Source: JAGVSR01 sp963750715
GTDB lineage: Bacteria > Pseudomonadota > Alphaproteobacteria > Rhizobiales > Hyphomicrobiaceae
Assembly (NCBI GenBank): GCA_963750715.1
Contig: CAVVRP010000013.1
Location: 121,124-185,123, forward strand
Reading direction: 5' to 3'
DNA length: 64,000 nt
In this document: positions 1 to 9,507 of the stretch, piece by piece
Numbering within the stretch: the stretch's first letter is position 1
Layout of the letters: each line of letters opens with the position of its first letter
Position numbers and translations under genes: made by a program
The notes under the pieces: model-generated
What the model saw: the letters and a program-made list of their open reading frames with translations, nothing else
What the model was told of the DNA's origin: nothing
The model's database searches: none

Positions 1-261
1 ATCTTGATCTTCGATGAGGCCACAAGCGCGCTCGACTACGAGAGCGAGCGGATCATCCAGGACAACATGCGCCAGATCGTCGAGGGACGCACCGTCTTCG
101 TGATTGCGCATCGTCTTTCCACCGTCAGGTGGACGGATCGCATTTTGACCATCGAGCGTGGCCGGCTCGTTGAGGACGGGACCCATGATCAGTTGATCAC
201 CACCGGCGGCCGTTACGCGTCGCTTCACCGCTTGCAGGCTGGCATCTATGAAGTCCACTGA
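1..261 (+). CDS. Type I secretion ABC transporter, C-terminal end (partial)
   Basis: This is the last 86 codons of an HlyB/PrtD-type inner-membrane ABC transporter; the reading frame is already open at base 1. Visible are the Walker B/D-loop (LIFDEATSALD) and the switch histidine (VIAHRLST), followed by the usual C-terminal tail (GRLVEDGTHDQL). The family powers one-step export of proteins across both membranes with an HlyD adaptor and a TolC-like channel. The HlyD-type gene starts 27 bases downstream, so the two form an operon. The membrane part and Walker A lie outside the window. Confidence 0.93.
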   Translation: MLIFDEATSALDYESERIIQDNMRQIVEGRTVFVIAHRLSTVRWTDRILTIERGRLVEDGTHDQLITTGGRYASLHRLQAGIYEVH

Positions 262-288
262 CACACTTGGGGTGCGTGAGGCTCGACA

Positions 289-2065
289 ATGACGGTCGGC
301 GGCGCGGCGTCGTACGGTGTCAGCGATCGTCATTGGCCTCTTCAGTTGGCTTCCGTTGCCCTGTTGATCCCGAAGGAAAACCAGCTTCTCGCCGCCAGGC
401 GGCTTGCGCTCGCGCCGCTCGTTGAGGTGACGGTGACGGGCCCCGAGATGTGGTCGCGGATCATGAGGGAGACGGCCTCCGACGGCACACTGTCGATAGC
501 CGGCAAGGCGGTCGAGGGGCTCCAGGGCGCCCCTGTCTGGCAGGCTGCATTGGGGCTTGCCGCGATCTTGTTCCTGTTTGGAGAGTTGCTGCGGCGTGGG
601 GTTGGTTACCTTGCAGGGGCTCAGAGAGGCGGCGTCGCGCAACCAGAGCCAAAGTCAGGGTCAAAGGTTTCTCAGACAACCGTTGACACCAGACCATCGA
701 AGAAGGCGGCGGCAGAGCTGGAGTTTCTCCCTGCGGCGCTTGAAATCGTTGAGACACCCCCATCGCCAACGGGCCGGGCCATCGCCGCCTCGATCATCGC
801 CGTGTTCTGCGTGGCGCTGGCCTGGGCCTCGATCGGCACGATCGATATCGTCGCCTCGGCTCCCGGCAAGGTCTTACCGACCGGGCGAACCAAAGTGATT
901 CAGGCGTTCGAAACCGGAGTCGTTCGCACGATTCACGTCCGTGATGGCCAAAGCGTCAAATCCGGCGAGCCGCTGATCGAATTGGATGCGACCATCAACG
1001 CCGCCGAACGCGACCATTTGAAGAGCGATCTGGTCGCCGCGAATTTGGAAATGGCGCGGCTGCACGCGGCGCTCAGCGAGGCTGACGACCCCCTCGTCAG
1101 TTTCCACCCCCCCGAAGGGGCAAGCCCCTCACTCATTGCAATGCAGCAAGCGTATCTGACCTCTGAGGTTGCTGAGTACCGCGCCAAGCTCAAGGCACTC
1201 GATGGCCAAAAAGCCGAGAAGGAAGGCGAAGTCGCGACCATCGCCGCCACGATCAAGAAGCTCGAAGCAACCATTCCTATTGTGCAGCAGCGTGTCTCCG
1301 TACGCCAAAGCCTCAAAGAGTTCGGCACTAAACTCGCCTACCTCGAAACCCTGCAGCTCCTGACCGAACAACAAGAGGACCGCAAGGTCCAGACCGCGCA
1401 CTTGCATGAAGCAGAGGCGGCGGTTGCGGCCCTTGCCGACACGCGGGTGCAGACCGTCGAAGAATACCGCCGATCGCGTTACGCAGAGCTTGCCGAGGCC
1501 GAACGCAAGGCTGCGGGGATCAGCGAAGACCTAATTAAGGCCGAGCAGCGGACCAAACTGCAGCTGTTGACCGCACCAGTCGACGGTGTCGTTCAGCAGC
1601 TTGCCGTCCACACCGTCGGCGGGGTCGTAACGCCGGCACAGGCTCTGCTCGCCATCGTCCCTGACGACAGCCATCTCGAGATCGAAGCCATGGTGTCAAA
1701 CCGCGACATCGGCTTCGTTCACGCCGGACAGGCTGCGGAGATCAAGGTCGACACCTTCAACTTCACCCGTTACGGCCTGCTGCACGGTCGCGTGCTGAGT
1801 GTTTCGTCCGACGCGATTGCGCGGGATCGTAGGCAAGACAATTCGGCAGCCGCGTGGAGACCGAGCAGCGAACCGACAGGGCAGGAGCTTGTCTACGCGG
1901 CGCGCATTTCGCTCGACCGCTCAGATGCAAATCGAGGACAAGCTCGTCAATTTGACACCAGGGATGGCCGTCACCGTCGAGATCAGTACCGGATCCCGTC
2001 GATTGATCAGCTACCTGATCTCACCGCTCGTCAAATACGGGCATGAAAGCCTCCATGAGAGGTGA
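289..2065 (+). CDS. HlyD-family T1SS membrane fusion protein (frameshift near C-terminus)
   Basis: This is the periplasmic adaptor partner of the ABC protein just upstream. A single membrane helix lies near residues 165-185, followed by a lipoyl-like half motif (VRTIHVRDGQSVKSGEPL), a long coiled-coil hairpin (about residues 240-420), the second half motif (APVDGVVQQLAVHTVGGVV) and a beta-barrel. The first frame ends at 2046 with an unrelated arginine-rich tail. After a one-base shift at about 1918-1921, frame +2 supplies the expected HlyD ending (LTPGMAVTVEISTG and then LISYLISPL), finishing at 2065. The first 150 residues are longer than usual for HlyD and include an extra hydrophobic stretch, so the true start may be downstream of 289. 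Confidence 0.85.
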
Positions 2066-2108
2066 GATCTCCGAGGTCTGCGGCCTCGGGGCGGTGTTCC
2101 ATGACGGG

Positions 2109-2201
2109 GCCGAAAAAAGACAACACCAACGAAACCTGATCGAGCTGAAGCAGTTCCGGCGCATCGCAATGCGTTACGACAAGCTCGGCGATGGTCAGTA
2201 G
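2109..2201 (+). pseudogene. IS5-family transposase C-terminal remnant
   Basis: About 31 codons ending in TAG read NLIELKQFRRIAMRYDKL. This matches the conserved end of IS5-family (DDE) transposases, typically RNLIERFFNKLKQFRRIATRYDKLA. The RFFNK segment before LKQF is missing, and nothing upstream continues the transposase because the HlyD gene ends at 2065. It is a relic of an insertion element at the junction between the first T1SS and its putative substrate gene. I saw no inverted terminal repeats. Confidence 0.6.
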
Positions 2202-2589
2202 ATGATTTCCACAACGACGAGTGCCGACATAACTTCGCGGCGATCGACCCTCCCAACGGCCGGTGGCACTCGGCCTCGACTTCATCTTCCCGCGTACGCT
2301 TCGGAGAAGCGCCATCGGCTTGCTGTCGGTGAGACGCAGGAGCGTGTGGCCGATCAAAGAAAGACGCTTGAAGATAAGCCACGACGATCGATTACTCACT
2401 GCCCCAAGCCATAACCACAAAAGGGTACCTCGGATGCCACCATGTTGCGGGTTCTTGGGGGAGCTTAAGATTTGGGGGAGCTTAAGATAATTAATACCTG
2501 AGATTTCCACGCGCAACCCCGGCAGCGGCAATGCGCGGGTTTTGCGCGGTAGCAATCAGCCTGTCGCAGCTCAAGAAGCGGGTAAAAGC
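2202..2589. other. Intergenic region, no gene recognised
   Basis: Short open frames occur on both strands, but none shows a family motif or a convincing ribosome binding site. The only structure seen is a 17-base tandem repeat at 2455-2488. The segment probably contains further scars of the IS5-type insertion and the lost 5' end and promoter of the Calx-beta gene. Confidence 0.5.
2455..2488. repeat. Perfect 17-bp tandem duplication
   Basis: The unit ttgggggagcttaagat occurs twice with no spacer (2455-2471 and 2472-2488). Each copy contains the palindrome cttaag. It lies upstream of the Calx-beta gene and downstream of the transposase remnant. It could be a binding site pair or a slippage duplication; no function is shown. 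Confidence 0.7.
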
Positions 2590-4977
2590 TCATGACCATA
2601 TTCGAAAAGCGGGTGGTGTCCTGGGCGAGACTATGTCGAGCAGAACGCCTCGTCGGGTGCAATGTCATTCACCAGCGGCGATTTGAACCTGGGCACCGAC
2701 GGCACCAAAGTCCAGACCGTCGGGATCCGCTTCACCGGCATCGACATCCCGCAGGGCGCCATCATCACCAGCGCCTATCATCCAGTTCCAGACCGACGAA
2801 GTCAGGACCGGCGCGACCTCGCTGCTGATCCGGGGCGAGGACGCCGACGACACGGCCGCCTTCGCCAATGTCGACCAACAACGTGTCCTCGCCGCACGAC
2901 GCACCGACGCCGCCGCCAGGCTGGTCGCCGGCGGCGTGGACCACGGTGGGCGAGGCCGGCCTCGCCCAGCGCACGCCGGACCTCTCGGCGATCGTGCAGG
3001 AGATCGTCAGCCGCGGGCGGCTGGTCGGCGCTCAACGAGCATGGCCTTCATCATCACCGGCACCGGCGACCGCACCGCGCGAGTTCGTTCGAGGGTGGCG
3101 CCGGCGAGAGCGCCGCTGCTGCATATCGAATGGGTTGTTGCCGCCGCCGGTGGTCGGCGACATCTCGATCAGCGACGTCTCGATCACCGAGGGCGATGCG
3201 GCACCATGATGGCGACCTTCACGGTGAGCTGCACTGGCGCGTTGGCCTTTCACCGTCAACTACGCCACCGCCGACGGCACGGCGACAGCGGACAGTGACT
3301 ACGTGGCGACCTCGGGCACGCTGAACCTTCGCTCAAGGCCAGGCTGTCTCAGACGGTGTCGGTGACGATCAACGGCGACACGGCACATCGAGCCCAACGA
3401 GACGTTCTTCGTCAACCTGACGAACCCGACCAACGGCGGCACCATCGTCGACGGCCAGGGCGTCGGAACCATCACCAACGACGACGCGCCGCGCCGGTCG
3501 GTTGGCGACATCTCGATCACCGACGTAACTCGATCACGGAAGGCAACAGCGGCACCAAGACGGCGACGTTCACGGTGAACCGCACCGGGGCACGGCGGCC
3601 TTCACCGTCAACTACGCCACCGCCGACGGCACCGCGACGGCCGGCAGCGACTACGTGGCGACCTCGGGCACGCTGACCTTCGCCGCCGGGCCAGCGACGC
3701 AGACGGTGTCGGTGACGATCAACGGCGACACGGCCGTCGAGCCCAACGAGACGTTCTTCGTCAACCTGACCAGCCCGACCAACGGCGGCACCATCGTCGA
3801 CGGCCAGGGCGTCGGCACCATCACCAACGACGACGTGGTCGGCAGCATCTGCGATCAGCGACGTCACCATCACGGAAGGCAACAGCGGCACCAAGACGGC
3901 GACGTTCACGGTGAGCCGCACCGGCACGTTGCGGCGGTCAACGTCGACTACGCCACCGCCGACGGCACGGCGCACGGCCGGCAGCGACTACGTGGCGACC
4001 TCGGGCACGCTGACCTTCGCTCCGGGCCAGCCGTCGCAGACGGTCGTCGGTGACGATCAACGGCGACACGGCCGTCGAGGCCAACGAGACGTTCTTCGTC
4101 AACCTGACGAACCCGACCAACGGCGGCACCATCGTCGACAACCAGGGGCTCGGCACCATCACCAATGACGACGGCGCACCTACGCCCAGCGTCGTCGCGA
4201 TCCACGACACGTGGCCGTTCGGCGCCGGGGACCCGTCGGGGCTGGCCTATATGCCCACCACGGGCACCCTCTTCTCTCCGACTCGGAACATGACGAGAGC
4301 CCTTATTTCAGCTCCGATCAATCTGTTCGCTCTGCAGACCGACGGCACCCTCATCCAGTCGTACAGCCTGACGCAGCTTCACCGAGAAGCCGACGGGCCT
4401 GGCCTTCAATCCGACGACGGGTTTCTGTACATCGTCCGATGACGACGCAAACACAGGGTCTTCTGGGTCGATCCGGCCAACCCGTACGGTCAAGCTCGGA
4501 GAGTTCGCGTTACGACGCCCCTGGGCGTCACGGACCCGGAGGACATATCGGTCGACCCGATCAACGGCACATTTGTTCATCCTTAACGGCGCCCCGGCGC
4601 ACTATCGTCGAGACCAACAGCACCGGCACGCTAGGTGTTCTCGAACATTACCCTTCCGTCGGCGATTAAGGATCCCGACGCGCTGGCCTACGACGCCCAC
4701 GCAGACGTCTTCTACGTCGGCGGCGCCATCCAGCAACCTAATTTCGTGGAAGGTTGACCGCAGCGGTGCGATCCTGGACACGATCAATATTCTGGAGACG
4801 CTACCGCAACCCGTTAGCGGCGCAAAAGCCAAAATCAAGGAGCTCGGAGTTGCACCGAGCAGCAACCCGAACGACGATCCAGGTCAGTCTGAGCCTTTAC
4901 GTCGCCGATTACGGAGCGATCAGGACCACGATGGGCGTGTGATCGAGATTCATCTCGGCGACTGGCTGGTAGCTTGA
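2590..4977 (+). pseudogene. Secreted Calx-beta repeat / beta-propeller-like protein, multiply frameshifted
   Basis: Pieces of one protein are spread over all three frames. In order: an N-terminal module (DLNLGTDGTKVQTVGIRF, WSPAAWTTVGEAGLAQRTP, APLLHIEWVV), three Calx-beta repeats at about 3157-4173 (each with ATADGTA, DYVATSGTL, NETFFVNL and GTITNDD), then a propeller-like tail with DPSGLAYMPTTGTLF, DPEDISVDPINGHLF-like and DALAYDAHADVFYVGG blades, ending DGRVIEIHLGDWLVA. At least ten one-base shifts are needed to join them. No signal peptide is visible, as expected for a T1SS substrate, and it follows T1SS genes on the same strand. Either the gene is decayed or the repetitive GC-rich stretch was badly sequenced. 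Domain calls are firm; export by the adjacent T1SS is inference. Confidence 0.75.
3157..4173 (+). repeat. Three tandem Calx-beta coding repeats (~340 bp each)
   Basis: Units run at about 3157-3489, 3500-3837 and 3838-4173. They are nearly identical at the DNA level, for example gaccaacggcggcaccatcg recurs in each near the 3' end. Calx-beta domains bind calcium and are common in extracellular adhesins and RTX-like exported proteins. High identity between units points to recent duplication or gene conversion. Confidence 0.8.
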
Positions 4978-4980
4978 GCC

Positions 4981-5320
4981 AAGGTTTTCCGATTTCAACG
5001 GGCTGATGTCCCGCCATCGCGACGAGGATCTCTGCGCTTGGTGCTTCGATCTCCTCGAACTCAACGGGAAGGCCTACGGTCGCTGCCATTGTTGAGGCGC
5101 AGACAATGCCTCGAGGTGCTGCTTTCGAGCGTCAAGCACAGTGTCCTTCGGTATTCGTGCGACTTCAGCGACCGGGTCACGCACCACGAGGCGGCGGAAG
5201 GGGATCGTCTGCAAGCGTGTCGACCAGCGGTACGTGTCACGGATCAATCCCGTCTGGGTGAAGGTGAAGACCGACAGTTGGCGCGCGGCAAATAGCGGCG
5301 TTGGAGACGTTTCGAGAAAT
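4981..5320 (+). pseudogene. ATP-dependent DNA ligase fragment
   Basis: Three frames joined in order resemble the middle of LigD/LigB-type ATP-dependent ligases: FSDFNGLMSRHRDEDLCAWC then FDLLELNGK (frame A), LRSLPLLRRRQCLEVLL with SDRV (frame B), then KGIVCKRVDQRYVS and WVKVKTDSWRAAN (frame C). The known family pattern is FDLLxLNGxDLRxLPLxxR followed by EGIVSKRxDxxYxxGRxxxWxKxK. The catalytic lysine region and the oligonucleotide-binding domain are absent, so this is a fragment. It starts four bases after the Calx-beta stop codon, which suggests recombination joined the two. Confidence 0.65.
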
Positions 5321-6019
5321 AAGCAACCGCTAATTGGGTTCGCGATCGGGCATTTCCCGCACCTAGGAAAGCCGCGTAGGCCGATTTTCTATTTCAAAAA
5401 AGGACGTAAGAAGACAAACGGCTGCCATTGACTCTCTCCGAGGCCCCAGCGGCGATGCTTGCAAACACAACTCAGGGGACTCAAAGCGAGGCAGCACGAA
5501 AAAGAAAGAGCCCGGGGGAGCTTGGCGCTCAACCTCTCAGGCTCTTCCTACGTCCGACGTTCGGCTAAGAATTGTCGGCGCATTGATTTGGCTCTTGAGG
5601 CGTTAATGGTCAGTTAACGGGTCTTACTTTCCTCTTGGCGCGCGCCGCGTGGGTGCGTCATGCCGCCTCAAGGACCAATTGCGATAGCCGGCGCACCGCA
5701 TGCCTCTCGTAAGCGGGGGCTAGTCAAGTCGCCAAAGTCGCAGAGGGGCATCGTACGGGCAATACCCAATCGGAGGTGCGGAAGGTGGACCAAAGTACCT
5801 CGGATGAAACGGTCGACTATCCTCCTTCGCAACGCAGAACCGCGACCGCGGCGCATAGTCTGAACGCAACGACCGAAGATTCACAGCGTCGGAAGATTCA
5901 CAGCGTCGCCTGAACGGACGGGTTCCATCGTCCGGCAAGGTCCACGAGGTGCCGGGGCACCTTGCTGTTCTGGCCGCAGCACGACTTCCAAGTGTCGCAA
6001 CAGCAAGAGGGGTCCGTTC
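5321..6019. other. Intergenic region upstream of the PK-ATP sulfurylase gene
   Basis: No gene is recognised in about 700 bases. An imperfect hairpin lies at 5506-5546 (aagagcc paired with ggctctt, with an inner gagc/gctc stem). A near-duplicated attcacagcgtcg occurs twice at about 5879-5908. The region probably carries the promoter for the gene at 6020, but no clear -35/-10 pair is visible. Confidence 0.4.
5506..5546. terminator. Possible hairpin (weak terminator candidate)
   Basis: A 7-bp outer stem aagagcc/ggctctt encloses a smaller gagc/gctc stem. It has no clean U-run and lies 500 bases before the next gene, so it could equally be a leader structure or chance. Confidence 0.25.
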
Positions 6020-8194
6020 ATGAATTCGCCTCAAGTCGAGCTTCTTTGCACATTGGGGCCGGCCTCCCTCAACGAGAGAGTCATCTGTGGCCTGGAGCGC
6101 GCCGGCGCTTCCCTGCTGCGCATCAATCTGTCTCATACCAGGATCGACGACCTTGAGCGGATCGTGTCGTTCATCCAGAGGCGAAGCAGCCTGCCCATCT
6201 GCCTCGACACCGAAGGGGCACAGCTTCGGACTGGTCCAATGGTGGATGGTAAGGTCGCCGTTCGCGAGAACCGCTTCATTAAGGCACACGCGCGGCCAGT
6301 GCCAGGCGATCCGCTCAATATCAGTTTCTATCCGGGATATGTCGTCGAGGCGCTCGAGGTGGGCGACTTCATCAGCATGGATTTCAATGCAGTTCTGTCG
6401 GAGGTGGTGGAGAAGACGGCCGACGCCGTGGTCCTGAGAATCCTGAACGGCGGAGAAATCGGCCAGAACAAGGCGGTCACCGTGCTGCGTAACCTCTGCA
6501 TGGAACCCTTGACCGATAAGGACATCGCAGCCATCTCAATCGGCCGCAAGTTGAACATCCGTCATTACGCGCTCTCGTTCGCCAATCGCGAGTTGGATGT
6601 CGATCTCATCCGCGATAAAGCTGGCGCCGGGGCAGTCATCATTTCGAAGATCGAATGCCTGAGCGGTCTCAAGAATCTGGACGCGATTGCTTTAAGGTCG
6701 GACGCCATCTTGATCGACCGCGGCGACCTTTCACGTGAGGTGCCCATCGAGCAGATCCCGGCAGTGCAGAAAAGGATCATCCGCACGGCCAAATCTTATG
6801 GCAAGAAGGTCTATGTTGCGACAAACCTGCTTAAGTCCATGACGAGCTCGCCGACTCCGACCCGGGCCGAGGTGAACGACATCTACAATACGCTCGAGGA
6901 CGGGGCCGACGGGCTGGTGCTAGCAGCGGAAACGGCCATTGGCCAATATCCGGTAAACTGCGCCAATATGGTGGTGAAGGTCATACAGCAGTTTCAGCAG
7001 AAGGCGGACATCGGAGCGCGCGATTTTCCGGTCCAACCAACGTCGCTCCTCGTCGAGCCTCATGGTGGGCGCTTGGTGAGCCGCGCCTCTCTGTCATCAG
7101 CAGATGCCGCAATCTCCGGTTTGCCGGCAATTGCGGTCAGCGATGACGAGTTAACCGATGTCGAACAGATCACGCGCGGCACCTACTCGCCCATCGCGGG
7201 CTTCATGGACTCCGAATGCCTGGAGTCCGTTCTCGAAAACTGCCAACTTCCTTGCGGCTTGGCGTGGACGATGCCGATAGTCCTCGCCGTCCCCAGGGAG
7301 ACCGCGATGCGCTACCGAAAAGGCGACCGCGTTGTCCTTACGAGACGGGATGGACTGAAGCACTCCTTCCTTGATGTCTCGGGTAGCTACCGCTTTGACA
7401 CGGAAACGCTAGTGCGCAAGTGGTTCGGGACCGACGCGTGGGAACATCCCGGCGTGGCCCGTGCACTTGCGCGCGGGGATCACTTCCTGTCGGGCGAGGT
7501 GACCCTGCTCAATCCCCTGCCTCTGCCACACCGTCGCTATGACCTCACACCGATGCAGCTACGCATGGTCTTTGCACACAAGGGCTGGAGCCGGGTTGTT
7601 GGATTCCATAGCCGCAATCTTGTCCATCGCGGCCACGAGGCGGTCCAGCTCGCCGCCCTGGAACGCACGCACGCCGATGGGCTGCTGATCAGCCCCGTGC
7701 TAGGCACCACGCGGCGCGGAGATTTCCTGCCGCACATTATCCTCGACGGCTACCAAGCCATGCTTGATTTTGAGCTCTATCCTCCTGGACGGGTGGTTCT
7801 CACGAGCCTCAACACCTACCCCCGGTTCGCCGGTCCGCGCGAGGCCGTATTCAATGCGCTTTGCAGAAAAAACATGGGTTGCAGCCATTTCATTGTCGGT
7901 CGCGATCATGCCGGAGTCGGCGGCTTCTACGGCACACATGATGGCAGGGCCCTTTTCGACAAGCTGGGCGACATCGGGATCGAGCCCGTGTTTTTCGACG
8001 CAATCGGCTACGACGCTCAGGGCGAGCGCTATATCGAGCTGAGCCTCGTCAAGGGCGCGGCGTCCATCAGCGGCACGGAAATTAGACGGGCATTGACAGA
8101 GGGTGAGGCGTTGCCGAACTGGATGATGCGATCGGAGGTGCAGGAAGTAGTCCGCTCGAAGCAGTTGACGAAGGCCAAGCTCTTCCAAGAATAG
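6020..8194 (+). CDS. Pyruvate kinase-ATP sulfurylase fusion protein
   Basis: A 724-residue two-enzyme fusion. Residues 1 to about 335 are pyruvate kinase: CTLGPASL, RINLSH, DTEGAQLRTG, the catalytic-lysine motif SKIE (near 209), LIDRGDLSREVP, SPTPTRAEVND and ETAIGQYP. The B domain is present but the C-terminal allosteric domain is missing. Residues about 343-715 are sulfate adenylyltransferase (ATP + sulfate giving APS + PPi): SRNLVHRGHE (near 530; usually QTRNPxHRxHE), GRDHAGVG (near 626) and ISGTEIRRALTEGE. Some kinase motifs are altered, with DTEGA replacing DTKGP. ATGAATTCG is preceded by an agagggg-type site. With the sulfotransferase at 8602 it suggests activated-sulfate supply for polysaccharide sulfation, possibly with local ATP regeneration; no APS kinase is seen in the window. 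Confidence 0.93.
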   Translation: MNSPQVELLCTLGPASLNERVICGLERAGASLLRINLSHTRIDDLERIVSFIQRRSSLPICLDTEGAQLRTGPMVDGKVAVRENRFIKAHARPVPGDPLNISFYPGYVVEALEVGDFISMDFNAVLSEVVEKTADAVVLRILNGGEIGQNKAVTVLRNLCMEPLTDKDIAAISIGRKLNIRHYALSFANRELDVDLIRDKAGAGAVIISKIECLSGLKNLDAIALRSDAILIDRGDLSREVPIEQIPAVQKRIIRTAKSYGKKVYVATNLLKSMTSSPTPTRAEVNDIYNTLEDGADGLVLAAETAIGQYPVNCANMVVKVIQQFQQKADIGARDFPVQPTSLLVEPHGGRLVSRASLSSADAAISGLPAIAVSDDELTDVEQITRGTYSPIAGFMDSECLESVLENCQLPCGLAWTMPIVLAVPRETAMRYRKGDRVVLTRRDGLKHSFLDVSGSYRFDTETLVRKWFGTDAWEHPGVARALARGDHFLSGEVTLLNPLPLPHRRYDLTPMQLRMVFAHKGWSRVVGFHSRNLVHRGHEAVQLAALERTHADGLLISPVLGTTRRGDFLPHIILDGYQAMLDFELYPPGRVVLTSLNTYPRFAGPREAVFNALCRKNMGCSHFIVGRDHAGVGGFYGTHDGRALFDKLGDIGIEPVFFDAIGYDAQGERYIELSLVKGAASISGTEIRRALTEGEALPNWMMRSEVQEVVRSKQLTKAKLFQE

Positions 8195-8601
8195 CCTCCT
8201 GTCGACTGAACCTAATATGCAACGTGATACTTTCTATCGAGGCCTCAATCGATAATGTCGTAGTCGGCCATGAGCAGGCGCTTGGGATTTCCAGTCGATT
8301 CCGTCGCACTTGAGATCTGCAACCGTCTTGCTCAATCTGAATATCCCTTTGCGGTTGCGCCTGGCGTTCGGCGCCGCATCGTTCGGATCTCCTCTGTCTA
8401 ACGTCCGGCAAGTCGAGGGTCACCGATTTCGACATCGATATCAGAGCAGCCCGTTCCGGCTACGAATGTCGAATGATACCAGAGGCGATTGCTCGATAAC
8501 CGCGCGCAGTAGGCACCCGACCAACAGCGACCCACGCGCCACTTATGCATAGCCTCAAGCGAGCCAAGTAGCGGTCGGCTGAGCTGCCCCCGTCCCGTTT
8601 C
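8195..8601. other. Convergent intergenic region, nothing recognised
   Basis: About 400 bases separate the convergent fusion enzyme and sulfotransferase genes. No gene, RNA or strong terminator hairpin is visible; open frames here look like chance. Confidence 0.4.
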
Positions 8602-9507
8602 TCAAAGCAGCGATTGCGGGATCTTGTATCCGTAGAATTCCATCTCGCCCTCGATCTCGGCCATGATGGCGTCGAGCTGCTGCCGGTCGAGACGGCGCCA
8701 TCTTTCCTGCCGGCCAGGATCGACCATCTTCTCGGCCGTACTCAGCATGCCGGCATCGTATTGAAGCCCGCAAAAATCATAGATCTGGCGAAAGCAAGCC
8801 TGCGGGGATGCTACCAGATCCTCGTATCTCAACGAGAGCACCCGTCCCTGCCCCAGCGCGCCGAGATCCTCCCTCGCCATGCGATTACCGATCGCCCATT
8901 GGCGCGCGATCACTCTGAGTTTGCTGGTAGTCTTCAGGTCCTGGTAGATGCCCTCGTATCTCGGGCCATAGATCGAAACATACTTTGTCTTCAGCAGCTT
9001 TTTGCGGACCATGTCATTGGCGAACTGTCCCAGGTAATAGGGCAGTTGCGTTATGGGGGTGTCCTCAATGGACCGCCGGATGCCCCTCAATGTCTTTGTC
9101 CGCTGCCACTTGAACTCCATCGAGCTCATGTAAGAAAACGGGTTGCGAGTAATATGCAGGAGGGTTGCCTCAGGGAAGATCGCCCTAACGTAAGGCACCC
9201 GCAGAATATTGCCAGGTGTTTTCTCCATGATCCGCCGATTGCCATGGCGTTTCTGGTATTTGAGGAAACGACCGCGAATGTATCGCACCACCTTTTCCGT
9301 CGCGTCCGTCTCGTCAAACTCGTCATGGGGACGCCGCGGGTCGGCGTAGAGCCACAGGGTCCTTGGCTCGTACCAAGTGGCGATATCGGGGTGCAAGCCT
9401 ATTAGTTTCTGAGTGATCGACGTTCCGGAACGATAATTGCCAATCAGAATAATTGGTGGCTTCAGCGTGTCGGTCATTGTAATTGGCCCAAGCAAGATAG
9501 CCAGCAC
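8602..9507 (-). CDS. Sulfotransferase family protein
   Basis: A 301-residue PAPS-dependent sulfotransferase. The 5'-phosphosulfate loop is IGNYRSGTSITQKLIGLHP (about residues 22-40) and the 3'-phosphate motif is LLHITRNPFSYMSSM (about 130-145). The C-terminal LSLRYEDLVASP and FCGL segments are typical of the family. The listed start is GTG; an in-frame ATG at 9477 (MTDTLKPPII) is equally possible and closer to the usual N-terminal length. With an ATP-sulfurylase fusion next door and an exopolysaccharide operon nearby, a polysaccharide acceptor is the best guess, but lipid or small-molecule acceptors are not excluded. Confidence 0.9.
   Translation of the reverse strand: MLAILLGPITMTDTLKPPIILIGNYRSGTSITQKLIGLHPDIATWYEPRTLWLYADPRRPHDEFDETDATEKVVRYIRGRFLKYQKRHGNRRIMEKTPGNILRVPYVRAIFPEATLLHITRNPFSYMSSMEFKWQRTKTLRGIRRSIEDTPITQLPYYLGQFANDMVRKKLLKTKYVSIYGPRYEGIYQDLKTTSKLRVIARQWAIGNRMAREDLGALGQGRVLSLRYEDLVASPQACFRQIYDFCGLQYDAGMLSTAEKMVDPGRQERWRRLDRQQLDAIMAEIEGEMEFYGYKIPQSLL

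Noticed and set aside
3157..4173. Regular repeats that might suggest a CRISPR array
   Set aside because: Units are about 340 bases and encode Calx-beta domains; there are no short repeats with unique spacers.
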